Shown here: in pieces, positions 1 through 8,579 of the stretch | Numbering within the stretch: the stretch's first letter is position 1 | Layout of the letters: each line of letters opens with the position of its first letter | Source of the DNA: Nitrospira sp. | GTDB taxonomy: Bacteria > Nitrospirota > Nitrospiria > Nitrospirales > Nitrospiraceae | Assembly: GCA_030123625.1 (NCBI GenBank) | Contig: CP126121.1 | Location: 3,078,179-3,142,178, forward strand | Direction of reading: 5' to 3' | Length of the DNA stretch: 64,000 nucleotides | Notes under the pieces: generated by a model | What the model was told of the DNA's origin: nothing | What the model saw: only the letters and a program-made list of their open reading frames with translations | Databases searched by the model: none | Program-made: the position numbers and the translations under genes

Positions 1-201
1 TCCTACAGACACGGAGTTTGGGTCGATTACGGAATTGGCCGCCGTGTCTGCTTATGGATTGAACAGGTCTTACGACAAGAACCAGCTTCTCTGGACACCG
101 TGGACGCAATAAAATGTGACTTAGAACAACTGCTTGCTGCACTTGTGAATTTGGGCGTCCCAGAGGCGCGAAGATTAGAGAAGCTTCTCAATAAGGAATG
201 A
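1..201 (+). CDS. C-terminal end of a hypothetical protein (cut by window edge)
   Basis: Frame 1 is open from the first base to a TGA at 199-201 and encodes about 66 residues with no start codon in the window. The end of the protein is helical and rich in Leu, Arg and Glu, finishing RRLEKLLNKE. Codon use looks like real coding sequence. No family is recognised from this fragment. The start and the function lie upstream of the window. Confidence 0.55.
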   Translation, partial: SYRHGVWVDYGIGRRVCLWIEQVLRQEPASLDTVDAIKCDLEQLLAALVNLGVPEARRLEKLLNKE

Positions 202-277
202 CTTAAAGGAAGTGGGCGAGTGATCTATACTCCGAGTATGGTTGGTCGCACAGTAACCTAACTATGAAAGGACTTTA

Positions 278-438
278 GCTTCTCACTCTTCCGTCTTCTC
301 TCCTCTCCCCCTTCCCACAGCTTCACAGTCCGATCCCAGGAACCGCTGGCGAGGCGTTTGCCGTCGGAGAAAAGGCCAGACTCCGTACTCCACCACTGTG
401 ACCTTCAGGGTTCGGAAATTTCGGCCGGTGGCATCTAT
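278..438 (-). pseudogene. Relic of the 3' end of the WD40 gene
   Basis: Read on the minus strand this stretch matches the 3' end of the intact WD40 gene at 1318-2397. It encodes ATGRNFRTLK, then after a frame change SDGKRLASGSWDRTVKLWEG, against GRNFRTVKG and SDGKRLASASWDRTVKLWEG in the intact protein. Substitutions and a shift of frame show that it is decayed. It lies on the far side of the MNT/HEPN pair, so the pair sits between two copies of one gene 3' end. Bases 202-277 and 439-516 show nothing further. Confidence 0.8.
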
Positions 439-516
439 CAGGTGGAGATGAAAAACCTCCCCCCAGATGATTTCTGCTGCCTAAAGGAGTATTCTCCGGC
501 TCAGGAGTTCAAATAG

Positions 517-861
517 ATGGTCCAAGCACCAAGGAATGCCAGCACGGTTCAGGCTATTATCACTGAAATGGTACGGCGTATTGTCGAGCGGTTCCATCCG
601 GAGCGAATCATTCTCTTTGGATCACACGCTCGCGGGACAGCTGGGCCGCATAGCGATGTCGATTTACTTGTCGTGATGCAGCCGCAGGGATCTAAACGAA
701 GGCAAGCGGTCGAGATCTATGGATTGCTGGCCGGCATGGGCGTTCCTAAGGATGTCATTGTCGTGACTCCTGAAGAATTCGAAGCGTACCGAGAGGCGCC
801 GGGCACTGTGATAAAGACAGCTTGGCAGGAAGGAAAGATCCTGCATGACCGTGCGGCCTAA
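517..861 (+). CDS. MNT-type nucleotidyltransferase (antitoxin of MNT/HEPN pair)
   Basis: This 114-residue protein has the minimal nucleotidyltransferase signature GSHARGTAGPHSDVDLLVV at about residues 36-54, with the Asp pair of the DxD metal site. Length and motif fit the MntA/MNT family, which in characterised MntA-HepT systems neutralises the HEPN RNase by adding AMP to it. The next gene, overlapping by 17 bp, is the HEPN partner, so the two are translationally coupled. The function is inferred from family and pairing. The module lies between duplicated WD40 3' ends, which suggests that it was acquired. Confidence 0.85.
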   Translation: MVQAPRNASTVQAIITEMVRRIVERFHPERIILFGSHARGTAGPHSDVDLLVVMQPQGSKRRQAVEIYGLLAGMGVPKDVIVVTPEEFEAYREAPGTVIKTAWQEGKILHDRAA

Positions 862-1255
862 GGAGGAAGATCTTGTCCGGGCTTGGGTTCTCAAGGCCGA
901 GCATGACTTACTCAATATCGAGAATAATCCCGCTGCGCGGGAAATCCCTTGGGGTACGGTGAGCTTCCATGCACAGCAGTGCGCAGAGAAATATCTCAAA
1001 GCCCTACTTATTTCTTGGCAAATCGACCCTCCGAAGATTCATGATCTAACGGAACTCTATGCGCTACTGCCGGATGGATTGTTGGTAGACTTCGACGCGC
1101 GCTTGCTCGAAGAATTGAATCCTTACTCGATTGAAGGACGATACCCTGGAGTTTGGGAGCCGGTTGAACAAGCAGAGGCACTTCGAGCTGTTGAGGCTGC
1201 GAGAACGATTCGCCAGGCGATCCGCCGAGTCCTACCTTCAGCCTGCATTGTCTGA
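845..1255 (+). CDS. HEPN domain protein (putative RNase toxin)
   Basis: This 136-residue, mostly helical protein has the HEPN family pattern SFHAQQCAEKYLKALL followed by an HDL motif (PPKIHDLTEL). HEPN proteins paired with MNT enzymes are usually metal-independent RNases acting as toxins. The Arg normally seen a few residues before the His is a Lys here, so catalytic competence is uncertain. The ATG overlaps the MNT gene by 17 bp. The gene ends just before the 3' end of the convergent WD40 gene. Confidence 0.8.
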   Translation: MTVRPKEEDLVRAWVLKAEHDLLNIENNPAAREIPWGTVSFHAQQCAEKYLKALLISWQIDPPKIHDLTELYALLPDGLLVDFDARLLEELNPYSIEGRYPGVWEPVEQAEALRAVEAARTIRQAIRRVLPSACIV

Positions 1256-1317
1256 CTATACAGATCAGAAGAGAGATTTTAGTGGCAGCCGGTTTTGCTA
1301 CGGGCTGTTCTCTCCAG

Positions 1318-2397
1318 CTACTCTTCCGCTTTCTCTCCCCCTTCCCACAGCTTCACGGTGCGGTCCCAGGAGGCGCTGGCGAGGCGTTTACCGTCCGAGG
1401 AAAAGGTGACGCAGCGCACGGGGCCGCTGTGTCCTTTCACGGTTCGGAAATTCCGGCCGGTGGCCAGATCCCAAAACTTTATGGTCTGGTCGTCGCTTGC
1501 GCTGACCAACACTTTTCCGTCGGGCGACACAGCAAGACTGCGAACCCAGTCCTTATGGCCGGTGAGGGTCTTTTTCTCGACCGCGTTCGGCATCTCGAAC
1601 AGCTTGATGGTAGCGTCTCGGCTGCCGGTAATCAAAAGTTTGGCGTCGGGAGTGAAGGTCATGGCCCCGATCCAGTAGTCCATCGGCTTTTGGAATGCGC
1701 CATCATCCGCGATGAAGTAGCCGCGGGTTTCAGTGGTATCTTCCTGATCCTCCTTCCAATGGCCGTCGCGCAGCACCTTCTCCTCCCCGCTCGGGAGCAC
1801 TTCCCAAATCTTGATCTTTCCGATGTCGGTCCCGCTGGCGAGATGAATGCCGTCCGGTGAAAACGCCACGCAGACCGACCAGTGATGGTCGTATTCATCC
1901 TTTCCGAGCAGCGTCATCAATTCGGTGCCGGTGGTCACTTCCCAAATCTTGATGTCTTTGTTGTGGCTGCCGCGTGCGAGCATGAGGCCGTCCGGCGAGA
2001 GCGAGAGGCAGCAGACATTATGATCGTAACGTGAGAACAAGAGTTTCATCGGCTCGCCGGTCTTGCCGTTCCATAACCGGATCGTGCGGTCTTCGCTGCC
2101 GGTGGCGAGGGCCTGTCCGTCCGGAGTGAAAACGACGGCGCGGATATCATTGGTGTGACCGCGAAGGGAGCGCAGCAATCGACCGGTTTCGATGTCCCAT
2201 ATGCGGACGAGGCGTTCGGCGCCGCCGCTGGCGAGGGTTACCCCATCGGGAGAAAAGGCGACCGCCCAGACTCCATGCGAATGACCACGGAACGTCTTCA
2301 CTTCCCGGCAGTCAGTGGTCCAGTATCCTAAGAAATCGAGGGGAGCTGCTGATGCAGCTGTCGTTTCCGAAATGGCGTTCACAAGCGAAGGGTTCAT
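1318..2397 (-). CDS. WD40 repeat beta-propeller protein
   Basis: The 359-residue protein is made almost entirely of WD40 blades. Seven can be counted, each with a GH..V..(A/V)xFSPDG core and an (I/V)(R/K)(I/L/F)W(D/N/E) end, for example SDGKRLASASWDRTVKLWEG in the last. The fifth blade carries a long insertion (HWKEDQEDTTETRGYF). There is no signal peptide and no fused enzyme domain, so it is probably a cytoplasmic scaffold whose partners cannot be told from sequence. A decayed copy of its last blade lies at 278-438. Confidence 0.9.
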   Translation of the reverse strand: MNPSLVNAISETTAASAAPLDFLGYWTTDCREVKTFRGHSHGVWAVAFSPDGVTLASGGAERLVRIWDIETGRLLRSLRGHTNDIRAVVFTPDGQALATGSEDRTIRLWNGKTGEPMKLLFSRYDHNVCCLSLSPDGLMLARGSHNKDIKIWEVTTGTELMTLLGKDEYDHHWSVCVAFSPDGIHLASGTDIGKIKIWEVLPSGEEKVLRDGHWKEDQEDTTETRGYFIADDGAFQKPMDYWIGAMTFTPDAKLLITGSRDATIKLFEMPNAVEKKTLTGHKDWVRSLAVSPDGKVLVSASDDQTIKFWDLATGRNFRTVKGHSGPVRCVTFSSDGKRLASASWDRTVKLWEGGEKAEE

Positions 2398-2701
2398 TGT
2401 GATTCCAACATGATTGATGGTTTGCTTTTCTCAGCCGCGTGCTCCTTGATTGAGCAACAGCCCGACCAGTATAATTCCTCGTCGTTCGGATCGTAAGAGA
2501 TGCCTCGCGGCCAAGTCAACCCTTCGACCGTCTCGTTTGCGAGAGGCGAGGGGAAGGTGCTCAGGGTTGACGCTGAGCGTATTCTCGTGTTCTAAAAGGC
2601 ATCGCCGAAGCGCTAAGTTGGCTCATCGCTATGTCGTCGATAGTTGTCGTAGTCGTATAGGATATCTCAAGGTGGCCTCCTTGAGCCACTGAGGTTCTTC
2701 C
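2398..2701. other. Intergenic region with an imperfect inverted repeat
   Basis: No convincing gene is seen here. Bases 2515-2523 (gtcaaccct) and 2563-2571 (agggttgac) are inverted repeats enclosing a smaller stem, tctcg (2531-2535) with cgaga (2540-2544). The stretch may be a decayed REP-like sequence. A possible open frame on the plus strand has a basic, low-complexity product and was not accepted. The promoter of the gene at 2702 should lie here but was not identified. Confidence 0.4.
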
Positions 2702-3700
2702 GTGGAAATCAGATTCCAACCGGCTTTGCTCCAAGAAGTGATCGACTCGTTCGTTGAGAAGACAGAGCGAGAAGGCGATCCTACGTACTACAAGGAATTC
2801 CATGAGCATGCCGACCCGATTTATGAGAAGTTCACCCTCGAAGACCGAGAGGCCGAGTTCAAGAAGCTCTATCAATATCTCTTCGGTATCTGGGGATTTT
2901 CGGATATTGTGCGGGATTCGTTTAACGAATATCCGCTGTTAAAGGAAAAGGTCGGCATCGTCCTGGTCAAGGGCGTGCTGAAGGAAGATCAGGAAGGCGT
3001 CGATATTCTTCGGAAATGGGGGTCTGTCGAAAAAGGCTTGGCTCAAGAGTTTGAGGCGAAGGGGATGAAGGGCGTTGGGATCAAACTGATTCCACGCAGA
3101 TTTTATGACCCGGCATTGACCCGCTATTGCCGCCATGAATTGATGCACATCTCCGATATGATCGATCCGCAGTTTGCTTACGATCCTGATACCAAGGTGG
3201 GACTGAATCCCGGCGAAGAGACGTTGATCTTACAGCGCTATCGTGTGCTCTGGAGCTTGAGCGTCGATAGTCGGCTGGTGACGGCCGGCAAGGAACCCAT
3301 GCTGAGCAAGGAGGATCGATTCAAGGAATTCCGGTCGTGGTACCGAAAGATCCCGCCTCCTCAACTGAAGTCGGTGTTCGAGGGGCTTTGGCAGACTTCA
3401 TACTTCACCCATTCAGAGCTGATTGAGATGGCCGGCGACACGCTCCGCGTGATGGATCGAGCCGTCGATGTGGAAGGCGGTGAGGTCCCGGAGACTGAAA
3501 ATAAGGTCATGCTCATGCCGGGTTTCCCTTGCCCGCTGTGCCGGTTTCCCACCTATTCGTGGGTCGAAGATATGGGAACGAAAGTGGAATCGTACGTGCT
3601 CGACTTCATTCGTGAGAATCACCCAGGATGGGACGTAGATTTCGGAGCCTGTGATCGGTGTGTTGAGGTGTATAAGCTGCGTGCCGACGGGGTGATGTAG
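2702..3700 (+). CDS. Conserved hypothetical protein with HExxH motif and C-terminal zinc-ribbon cysteines
   Basis: This 332-residue protein starts at GTG. Residues 145-149 read HELMH within CRHELMHISDMIDP, the HExxH signature of zinc metallopeptidases. The C-terminus has CPLC (277-280) and CDRC (317-320), a likely zinc ribbon. No signal peptide or membrane segment is visible, so it is probably cytoplasmic. It heads the block that includes the TorD and NxrC-like genes, which hints at a maturation role. The family is not recognised and peptidase activity is not proven, since no clear third zinc ligand can be assigned. Confidence 0.75.
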   Translation: MEIRFQPALLQEVIDSFVEKTEREGDPTYYKEFHEHADPIYEKFTLEDREAEFKKLYQYLFGIWGFSDIVRDSFNEYPLLKEKVGIVLVKGVLKEDQEGVDILRKWGSVEKGLAQEFEAKGMKGVGIKLIPRRFYDPALTRYCRHELMHISDMIDPQFAYDPDTKVGLNPGEETLILQRYRVLWSLSVDSRLVTAGKEPMLSKEDRFKEFRSWYRKIPPPQLKSVFEGLWQTSYFTHSELIEMAGDTLRVMDRAVDVEGGEVPETENKVMLMPGFPCPLCRFPTYSWVEDMGTKVESYVLDFIRENHPGWDVDFGACDRCVEVYKLRADGVM

Positions 3701-3720
3701 AACCTGATAAGGTTGAAGGT

Positions 3721-3787
3721 CAAGGTTAAGGTCGGAAACAAGAGGTAGCGCTTCTCGACTCAGCCTCAGCCTGGACCTTAGCCTCTT
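3721..3787. repeat. Imperfect inverted repeat after the HExxH gene
   Basis: The arm caaggttaaggtc (3721-3733) can pair with gaccttagcctcttg (3773-3787), sharing the taaggtc/gacctta core. It separates the HExxH gene from the polyferredoxin gene and could act as a weak terminator or REP-like element. There is no T-tract. A stretch of similar wording lies at 61275-61330. Confidence 0.3.
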
Positions 3788-3794
3788 GAGATCC

Positions 3795-4397
3795 ATGGCT
3801 ACCAACCCAGCATATGGCCGACGAGATTTCCTGAAAGATTCGGTTATCTCTACAGTTAGGGCTGCGCATGAACTCGTCAAACAGACGGATGGTCTTCCAG
3901 CGGAGCCTCCTCCTGCATCGACGCGTATTGATTGGCTGCGCCCTCCTGGTGCGGTGGAAGAACAATTGTTCCTTGAACGGTGTACACAGTGCAATGATTG
4001 CGTCACGGCCTGTCCGCCCGGCGCGATCGTCGCACATCCGGAGAGCGGCACTCCGGTTCTTTTTGCGGATCAATCACCCTGCCTCCTCTGCGAAGACCTA
4101 CCCTGCATCGCGGCATGTGAAACGGACGCGCTCTTGCCCGTCGTGGGGATCAACCACGTCCATATGGGAACCGCTGCGGTTTCACACCGTCTTTGTACGG
4201 CGGGACAGGGATGTCATGCGTGCGTGTCGAAATGTCCAATGGATGCCCTTGTGATGGATGTTGCGTCGTTGCGTCTTTCCGTGGTGAAAGAAGCCTGTGT
4301 CGGATGCGGAATGTGTGAGATGGTCTGCAGGGCCGTCAGCGACCGAGTTGCAATCCGTGTGATACCGTCGAGACATCTGGCAAGGATCTATTCATGA
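3795..4397 (+). CDS. NapG/NapF-like polyferredoxin with four [4Fe-4S] motifs
   Basis: The protein has about 200 residues. Four cysteine clusters are visible: CTQCNDCVTACP, CLLCEDLPCIAACE, CTAGQGCHACVSKCP and CVGCGMCEMVC, the layout of NapG/MauM/NapF ferredoxins that pass electrons to or from periplasmic molybdoenzymes. Near the N-terminus GRRDFLKDSV is a twin-arginine motif, but the hydrophobic part after it is short, so export is uncertain. The ATG at 3795 places RR near residue 9; an ATG at 3786 is also possible. Its position just before the TorD gene suggests work with an exported molybdoenzyme. Its partner is unknown. Confidence 0.8.
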   Translation: MATNPAYGRRDFLKDSVISTVRAAHELVKQTDGLPAEPPPASTRIDWLRPPGAVEEQLFLERCTQCNDCVTACPPGAIVAHPESGTPVLFADQSPCLLCEDLPCIAACETDALLPVVGINHVHMGTAAVSHRLCTAGQGCHACVSKCPMDALVMDVASLRLSVVKEACVGCGMCEMVCRAVSDRVAIRVIPSRHLARIYS

Positions 4398-4462
4398 TGA
4401 CGTCATTCCTCCGAGATTGTTCAGTGGAAAATTTCAGTTCGCAACATCGAACCAATTCACTC

Positions 4463-4492
4463 TTGACTTCGTACTACCCTTATTCATATACA
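4463..4492 (+). promoter_or_regulatory. Putative sigma-70 promoter upstream of the TorD gene
   Basis: TTGACT (4463-4468) and TATACA (4487-4492) are separated by 18 bases. The gene starts at 4555, leaving a leader of roughly 55 bases. The region 4398-4554 is otherwise empty and more AT-rich than its surroundings. This is a motif match only. Confidence 0.5.
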
Positions 4493-4554
4493 TACATGGT
4501 TCTGTCGCCCGACCTTGAGGGTAGGATGAACGAGGCGGCCAGGAGACGAACACT

Positions 4555-5526
4555 ATGACGAGTCAACAGCCGATGCAAGGGGTATCTGCATCAGCAACCG
4601 CCACACTGCCGAACCCTTCCACGATCAAAGATTCTCCCGCCGTCGAACGCGCGCTGAACCGCAGTAAAATCTATTTGCTCATTTCCTGGAGTCTTCTGTA
4701 TCCCGAAGATGAAGAATTTCTGGATTACCTGCGGTGCGGCGAATTCGTGGAGGATGGCCGTGCTGCTCTCAGTGCATTGGAAGTCGCTCTGGGAACCGAT
4801 GACGGTGGGAGAGCCAAGGAAAAGTTGGGCGCGCTGAAGCAACAATTTGATCGGGTGGAGAGCCTCATCGCTTCCGAATGTGTCAACTGGCAGCTGAGCG
4901 ACCTTCAGTCGGAACATCGCCGTGTCTTCAGTAATGTGATCACGCTCGACTGCCCTCCCTATGAAACTCTTTTCGGGAACGACCATGTGTTTGCGCAATC
5001 TCACGTCATGGGCGATATCTCCGGCTTCTACAAAGCCTTCGGAGTCGAATTGTCGAAAGATATCCATGAGCGACTGGATCACCTCAGTGTTGAATTCGAG
5101 TTCATGCATTTTCTTGCCTACAAGGAATCCTACTCGCGCTGTCACGATGGGCCGGAGAAGACACAAATCGTGGTGGATGCGCAGAAGAAGTTCGTCAAAA
5201 ATCATATCGGCCGATGGGTACCGCTGTTCTGTCGCATGCTGACCAAGAAAGCGGACTCCGGTCTCTTCAAATTAGTGGCCGATATGACCGCTGAGTGGAT
5301 GGAGTTTGAGACGGCCTTCCTAAGCGTGACCCCTCAGCCCTATACGGAAACCGACTATCGTCCTGCGACATTCAATTCCCCCGAAGGTCAGACCTATGAA
5401 TGCGGTGCACAAGATCAGGGAAACGAATTGACCATGTTGTTGAATGAAGTCGGTGCACAGTCGTTCATGGATGTGAAAGAGAAAGAGAAGGGGCATGAAG
5501 AAGGGGGACCTTCCGGAACCGCATGA
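4555..5526 (+). CDS. TorD/DmsD-family molybdoenzyme chaperone
   Basis: The 323-residue protein carries the TorD-family core PPYETLFG...HVMGDISGFYKAFG and the EFEFMHFLAYKE helix at about residues 130-190. TorD/NarJ-type chaperones bind the Tat signal and apo-form of molybdopterin enzymes, insert the cofactor and hold back export until folding is complete. It is longer than typical TorD (about 200 residues), with extra Thr/Pro-rich N-terminal and acidic C-terminal parts. It is followed after 67 bases by an NxrC-like gene, so nitrite oxidoreductase is its likely client. That client assignment is inference. Confidence 0.85.
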   Translation: MTSQQPMQGVSASATATLPNPSTIKDSPAVERALNRSKIYLLISWSLLYPEDEEFLDYLRCGEFVEDGRAALSALEVALGTDDGGRAKEKLGALKQQFDRVESLIASECVNWQLSDLQSEHRRVFSNVITLDCPPYETLFGNDHVFAQSHVMGDISGFYKAFGVELSKDIHERLDHLSVEFEFMHFLAYKESYSRCHDGPEKTQIVVDAQKKFVKNHIGRWVPLFCRMLTKKADSGLFKLVADMTAEWMEFETAFLSVTPQPYTETDYRPATFNSPEGQTYECGAQDQGNELTMLLNEVGAQSFMDVKEKEKGHEEGGPSGTA

Positions 5527-5549
5527 GAAAATCAGTAGGGGTTCAGTCA

Positions 5550-5573
5550 AAAGCCATCTTTAAAGCCATCTTT
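5550..5573 (+). repeat. Perfect 12-bp tandem duplication in the leader of the NxrC-like gene
   Basis: The 12-mer aaagccatcttt occurs twice back to back (5550-5561 and 5562-5573). It lies between the TorD stop and a strong ribosome-binding site (gaggagggag) ahead of the ATG at 5594. It could be a recent slippage event or a site for a regulator. Confidence 0.7.
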
Positions 5574-5593
5574 ATAGAGGAGGGAGTAGCATT

Positions 5594-6544
5594 ATGAGGG
5601 TAGCGCAGACGACCAACAGGAAATTGGTGTTTGCCATTCTTCTCTCCGCCCTCACTGTCGGCCTGATGCTGACGTTGGGGCGAGTACCGCTGGCGGTCAG
5701 TCAGCCGGTGACGATACCGGCCAAGACGGTGAAGGGCCCGATTCCCATGGACGGCGCCAATCCCATCTGGGAAAGTGTCCCGGGTGTTGTCGTTCCATTG
5801 AGCGGTCAGCTCATCACGACACCGATGCATCCGAATATCTCGGTGAAGTCGATATTCGTCAAGGCCATGACCAACGGCAAGGAAATCGGATTGCGGCTGG
5901 AGTGGAGTGATCAGACGAAGAATGACACGACGATCGGCCCGCAAGATTTTCGGGACCAGGTTGCGGTGATGTTTCCGGTCAATACAGCCGGGGCTCCGCC
6001 GTTCCAGTGCATGGGGCAGTCCGGCGGGACGACCAATATCTGGCGATGGAATGCCGAATGGCAGAAGGATCTCGGCAAGGACAGCGCGGGAATCTGGGAT
6101 GTGGACGATCAGTACCCCGGCATTTTCTGGGACTATTATTTTGAAGAGCCAGCCGGCGGCGTCACCTATCCGGACCGCATCGGTCGAAGCCTGGGGCCGT
6201 TCAATCCTGGTATCTGGTCTGGAAACATCATATCTGATCCGACACTTCGCGTGAGTGCCGTTGAAGATTTGAGCGCGAACGGCTTCAGCACCCTCACGAC
6301 GCAAGCTCACCAGGATGTCATTGGAAATGGTGTCTGGGAACCAGCGGGATCCGTCAAGGGCGGAGGCTATACCGGTCCGACATGGCGGGTGGTCGTGAAG
6401 CGGACGTTGGAGAGCGGCGATGCGAACGATGTGCAGTTCAAGTCGGGGATATCGGTGCCGATCGCTTTTGCAGTGTGGGACGGTGCCAATGTCGAGCGGA
6501 ACGGCATGAAGTCGCTTTCGACCTGGTTCACGCTGAAGCTATAG
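5594..6544 (+). CDS. NxrC-like secreted haem-b subunit (ethylbenzene dehydrogenase-related domain), copy 1
   Basis: The 316-residue protein has a signal peptide (about residues 10-38) and then a beta-sandwich of the ethylbenzene-dehydrogenase gamma/NxrC family: IPMDGANPIWESV near the start, LRLEWSDQTKND in the middle, and PPFQCMGQSGG, whose Met could be an axial haem ligand. This family carries one haem b and passes electrons from the Fe-S subunit of type II DMSO-reductase-like enzymes. In Nitrospira it is the proposed NxrC subunit. Strong Shine-Dalgarno sequence. Its place after the TorD gene supports an NXR role; the alpha and beta subunits are elsewhere. Confidence 0.8.
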   Translation: MRVAQTTNRKLVFAILLSALTVGLMLTLGRVPLAVSQPVTIPAKTVKGPIPMDGANPIWESVPGVVVPLSGQLITTPMHPNISVKSIFVKAMTNGKEIGLRLEWSDQTKNDTTIGPQDFRDQVAVMFPVNTAGAPPFQCMGQSGGTTNIWRWNAEWQKDLGKDSAGIWDVDDQYPGIFWDYYFEEPAGGVTYPDRIGRSLGPFNPGIWSGNIISDPTLRVSAVEDLSANGFSTLTTQAHQDVIGNGVWEPAGSVKGGGYTGPTWRVVVKRTLESGDANDVQFKSGISVPIAFAVWDGANVERNGMKSLSTWFTLKL

Positions 6545-6597
6545 CAACCCAAGCGGCATTTGAGCGGATAGTACTGCCGCGTCACGTACGTTTACAG

Positions 6598-6644
6598 AGG
6601 CCTCGGATCGGTATCCCGGGAAATGAGGGAACGGTTCGAGGCCT
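6598..6644. terminator. Weak terminator-like inverted repeat in the 6545-6776 gap
   Basis: aggcctcg (6598-6605) pairs with cgaggcct (6637-6644) around a 31-base loop, followed by a short T-rich run. It is the only structure seen between the NxrC-like gene and the radical-SAM gene. The long loop makes it a weak candidate. Confidence 0.3.
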
Positions 6645-6776
6645 TCTTGTTGGTGATTCCTAGCATTGGCTGATGTCTCTCTATGCCTGCAGGATTGCAT
6701 TTCGCGGAGTACGGAGGGTATAAGAGAAGAGCATCTCGAACATACTGATTTTCAAGCATAAAAGGACAAGCATCGC

Positions 6777-8555
6777 ATGAAAATCTCACTGCTCTTCCCT
6801 CCGACCTGGCATCCCTCTCAACCCTATCTCAGTTTGCCGTCTTTGACGGGGTTTTTGCGTCAAGGTGGGATTTCCGACGTGTCGCAGCGCGACCTTGGTA
6901 TTGAATTGTTGGATACCGTATTGACCAGAGATTATGCGGCCGAAGTCTATCAGCGTTTGATTGCCAAGCAGCACGAACTTGAGAAGACTCAAACAGGGGA
7001 GACAGGTCCGGGAAGCCGTGAGCATTATGCGAAGGTGACCGATTCGCTCGACCGATTCTCCTATCTCGTTGACCGTATTGAGCTTGCCAAGGAAACATTG
7101 CGCAGCGAAGGATTTTACGATCCTGACGCTTATCGAGCCAGCTTGTTCATGATCGACAAGTGGCTGGAAGTCGTTTCCTCGGTTTATTTCCCGACTAGGC
7201 TCACAGTTGTGGATAATCAGTTCGAGAACTATTCCATTTATTCCTCCAAGGATCTGATGCGGGTTATTCGTGACGAAGCCCAGAATCCCTTTCTCAGCCT
7301 CTTTCGCGACCGATTCATCCCATCGATCGTCAACAGCCGTCCCGATCTTATCGGGGTCTCGATTACGGCCACCTCCCAAATCATCCCAGGCCTCACGCTC
7401 TGTCGACTGATTAAGGAGGCTGCCCCCGACCTTCACGTGACCATCGGTGGCAGTATCTTTACCCGTCTCGTGGACAATATTCGTCGTTGCCAGAGCCTCT
7501 TCGAATTGACCGATGATATCGTGGTGTTTGAGGGCGAAACAGCCTTGTTGGAATTGGTCAATCAGCTGGCAGGAAAGAAGGACTACAGTAAGGTTCCCAA
7601 TCTGATCTATCGGCAGAACGGCAAGATTACGGTCAATCAACCGTTCTATTCAGAAAATGTCAATCAGCTTCCCGCGCCGAACTATGACGGATTCCCGCTG
7701 CATCGCTACTTATCGCCGGAGCCGGTCCTGCCGGTCCAATTTTCGCGGGGCTGCTACTACAAAGATTGTGCGTTCTGCGCACTGACCCTCGATCACCAGA
7801 ATTTCAGACAAAAGGACCCGGGGCGCACGGTCGAGGAACTGCAATGGCTGAAGCAACGCTATGGCGCACGCCATTTCTTTTTCACCGACGAATGCTTTGC
7901 GCTGGCACCGACAAAACGATTGTGCCAGCAAATGATCGAGCGCGAGCTCGATGTCAAATGGACATGCGAGATGCGGTTCGAGAAAAATCTTTCACGCGAG
8001 CTGTTGGCGTCAATGCGTGATGCCGGATGTTTGAAAATCGTCTTTGGGTTGGAGTCCTTCAATCAACGTGTCATGGATTTCATGAAGAAGGGAATCAAGC
8101 AAGAATGGGTCCGGCGGATCGCGGATGACTGTGTGGATCTCGGCATCGCCGTGCATTGTTACATCATCGTCGGCTTCCCGACGGAAAGAGAGGAAGAAGC
8201 GCTGGAAACCATGAACTTTATCGTTGAAAACAAGAGACTCCAGGAGTCGTACGGGTTTTCTTGCCAACCCTGCCTGTTCGACTTGGAAAAGGAAGCCCCC
8301 ATTATGAGCGATCCAGGAGGATACGGAATTCGACGCATCATGCGGCCGTCTGCGGAAGACTTGAGCCTCGGATTTTTCTATGAAGTGCAAGAGGGCATGA
8401 CTCCCGAAGAAGCAGAGCGACTGTATCAGTATGTCTACGAGCGGATCAGCGAAGTCGTGTGCGAGCTGCCCTTCAACTATGCGATGGCGGACGGGCTACT
8501 GTACATCTCCAGGGCGAAAGAAGGAGCCGGGCAGGCGCCGATAGCCGCGCATTGA
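6777..8555 (+). CDS. B12-binding-domain radical SAM protein
   Basis: In this 592-residue protein, residues about 185-285 resemble a cobalamin-binding fold (LIGVSITATSQIIPGLTLCR, VTIGGSIFTRLVD). A radical-SAM cluster motif follows, RGCYYKDCAFCAL at about 323-335, with spacing CX4CX2C rather than the commoner CX3CX2C; this variant occurs in part of the B12-radical-SAM group. The SAM-domain landmarks FFFTDECF and FGLESFNQRV follow. Such enzymes methylate or rearrange unreactive substrates. No biosynthetic cluster is adjacent; the neighbours are NXR accessory genes, so a cofactor or protein modification role is only a guess. Confidence 0.85.
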   Translation: MKISLLFPPTWHPSQPYLSLPSLTGFLRQGGISDVSQRDLGIELLDTVLTRDYAAEVYQRLIAKQHELEKTQTGETGPGSREHYAKVTDSLDRFSYLVDRIELAKETLRSEGFYDPDAYRASLFMIDKWLEVVSSVYFPTRLTVVDNQFENYSIYSSKDLMRVIRDEAQNPFLSLFRDRFIPSIVNSRPDLIGVSITATSQIIPGLTLCRLIKEAAPDLHVTIGGSIFTRLVDNIRRCQSLFELTDDIVVFEGETALLELVNQLAGKKDYSKVPNLIYRQNGKITVNQPFYSENVNQLPAPNYDGFPLHRYLSPEPVLPVQFSRGCYYKDCAFCALTLDHQNFRQKDPGRTVEELQWLKQRYGARHFFFTDECFALAPTKRLCQQMIERELDVKWTCEMRFEKNLSRELLASMRDAGCLKIVFGLESFNQRVMDFMKKGIKQEWVRRIADDCVDLGIAVHCYIIVGFPTEREEEALETMNFIVENKRLQESYGFSCQPCLFDLEKEAPIMSDPGGYGIRRIMRPSAEDLSLGFFYEVQEGMTPEEAERLYQYVYERISEVVCELPFNYAMADGLLYISRAKEGAGQAPIAAH

Positions 8556-8579
8556 CCTCATTTTTTTGCGAGAGCTATA

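Noticed and set aside
2450..2692. 80-codon plus-strand frame before the HExxH gene
   Set aside because: Product is Ser/Arg/Cys-rich without any pattern, no ribosome-binding site, and it covers an inverted repeat.
5543..6310. 255-codon minus-strand frame over the NxrC-like gene
   Set aside because: Antisense to a gene with a signal peptide, strong ribosome-binding site and family motifs; product is Arg/His-rich with no domain.
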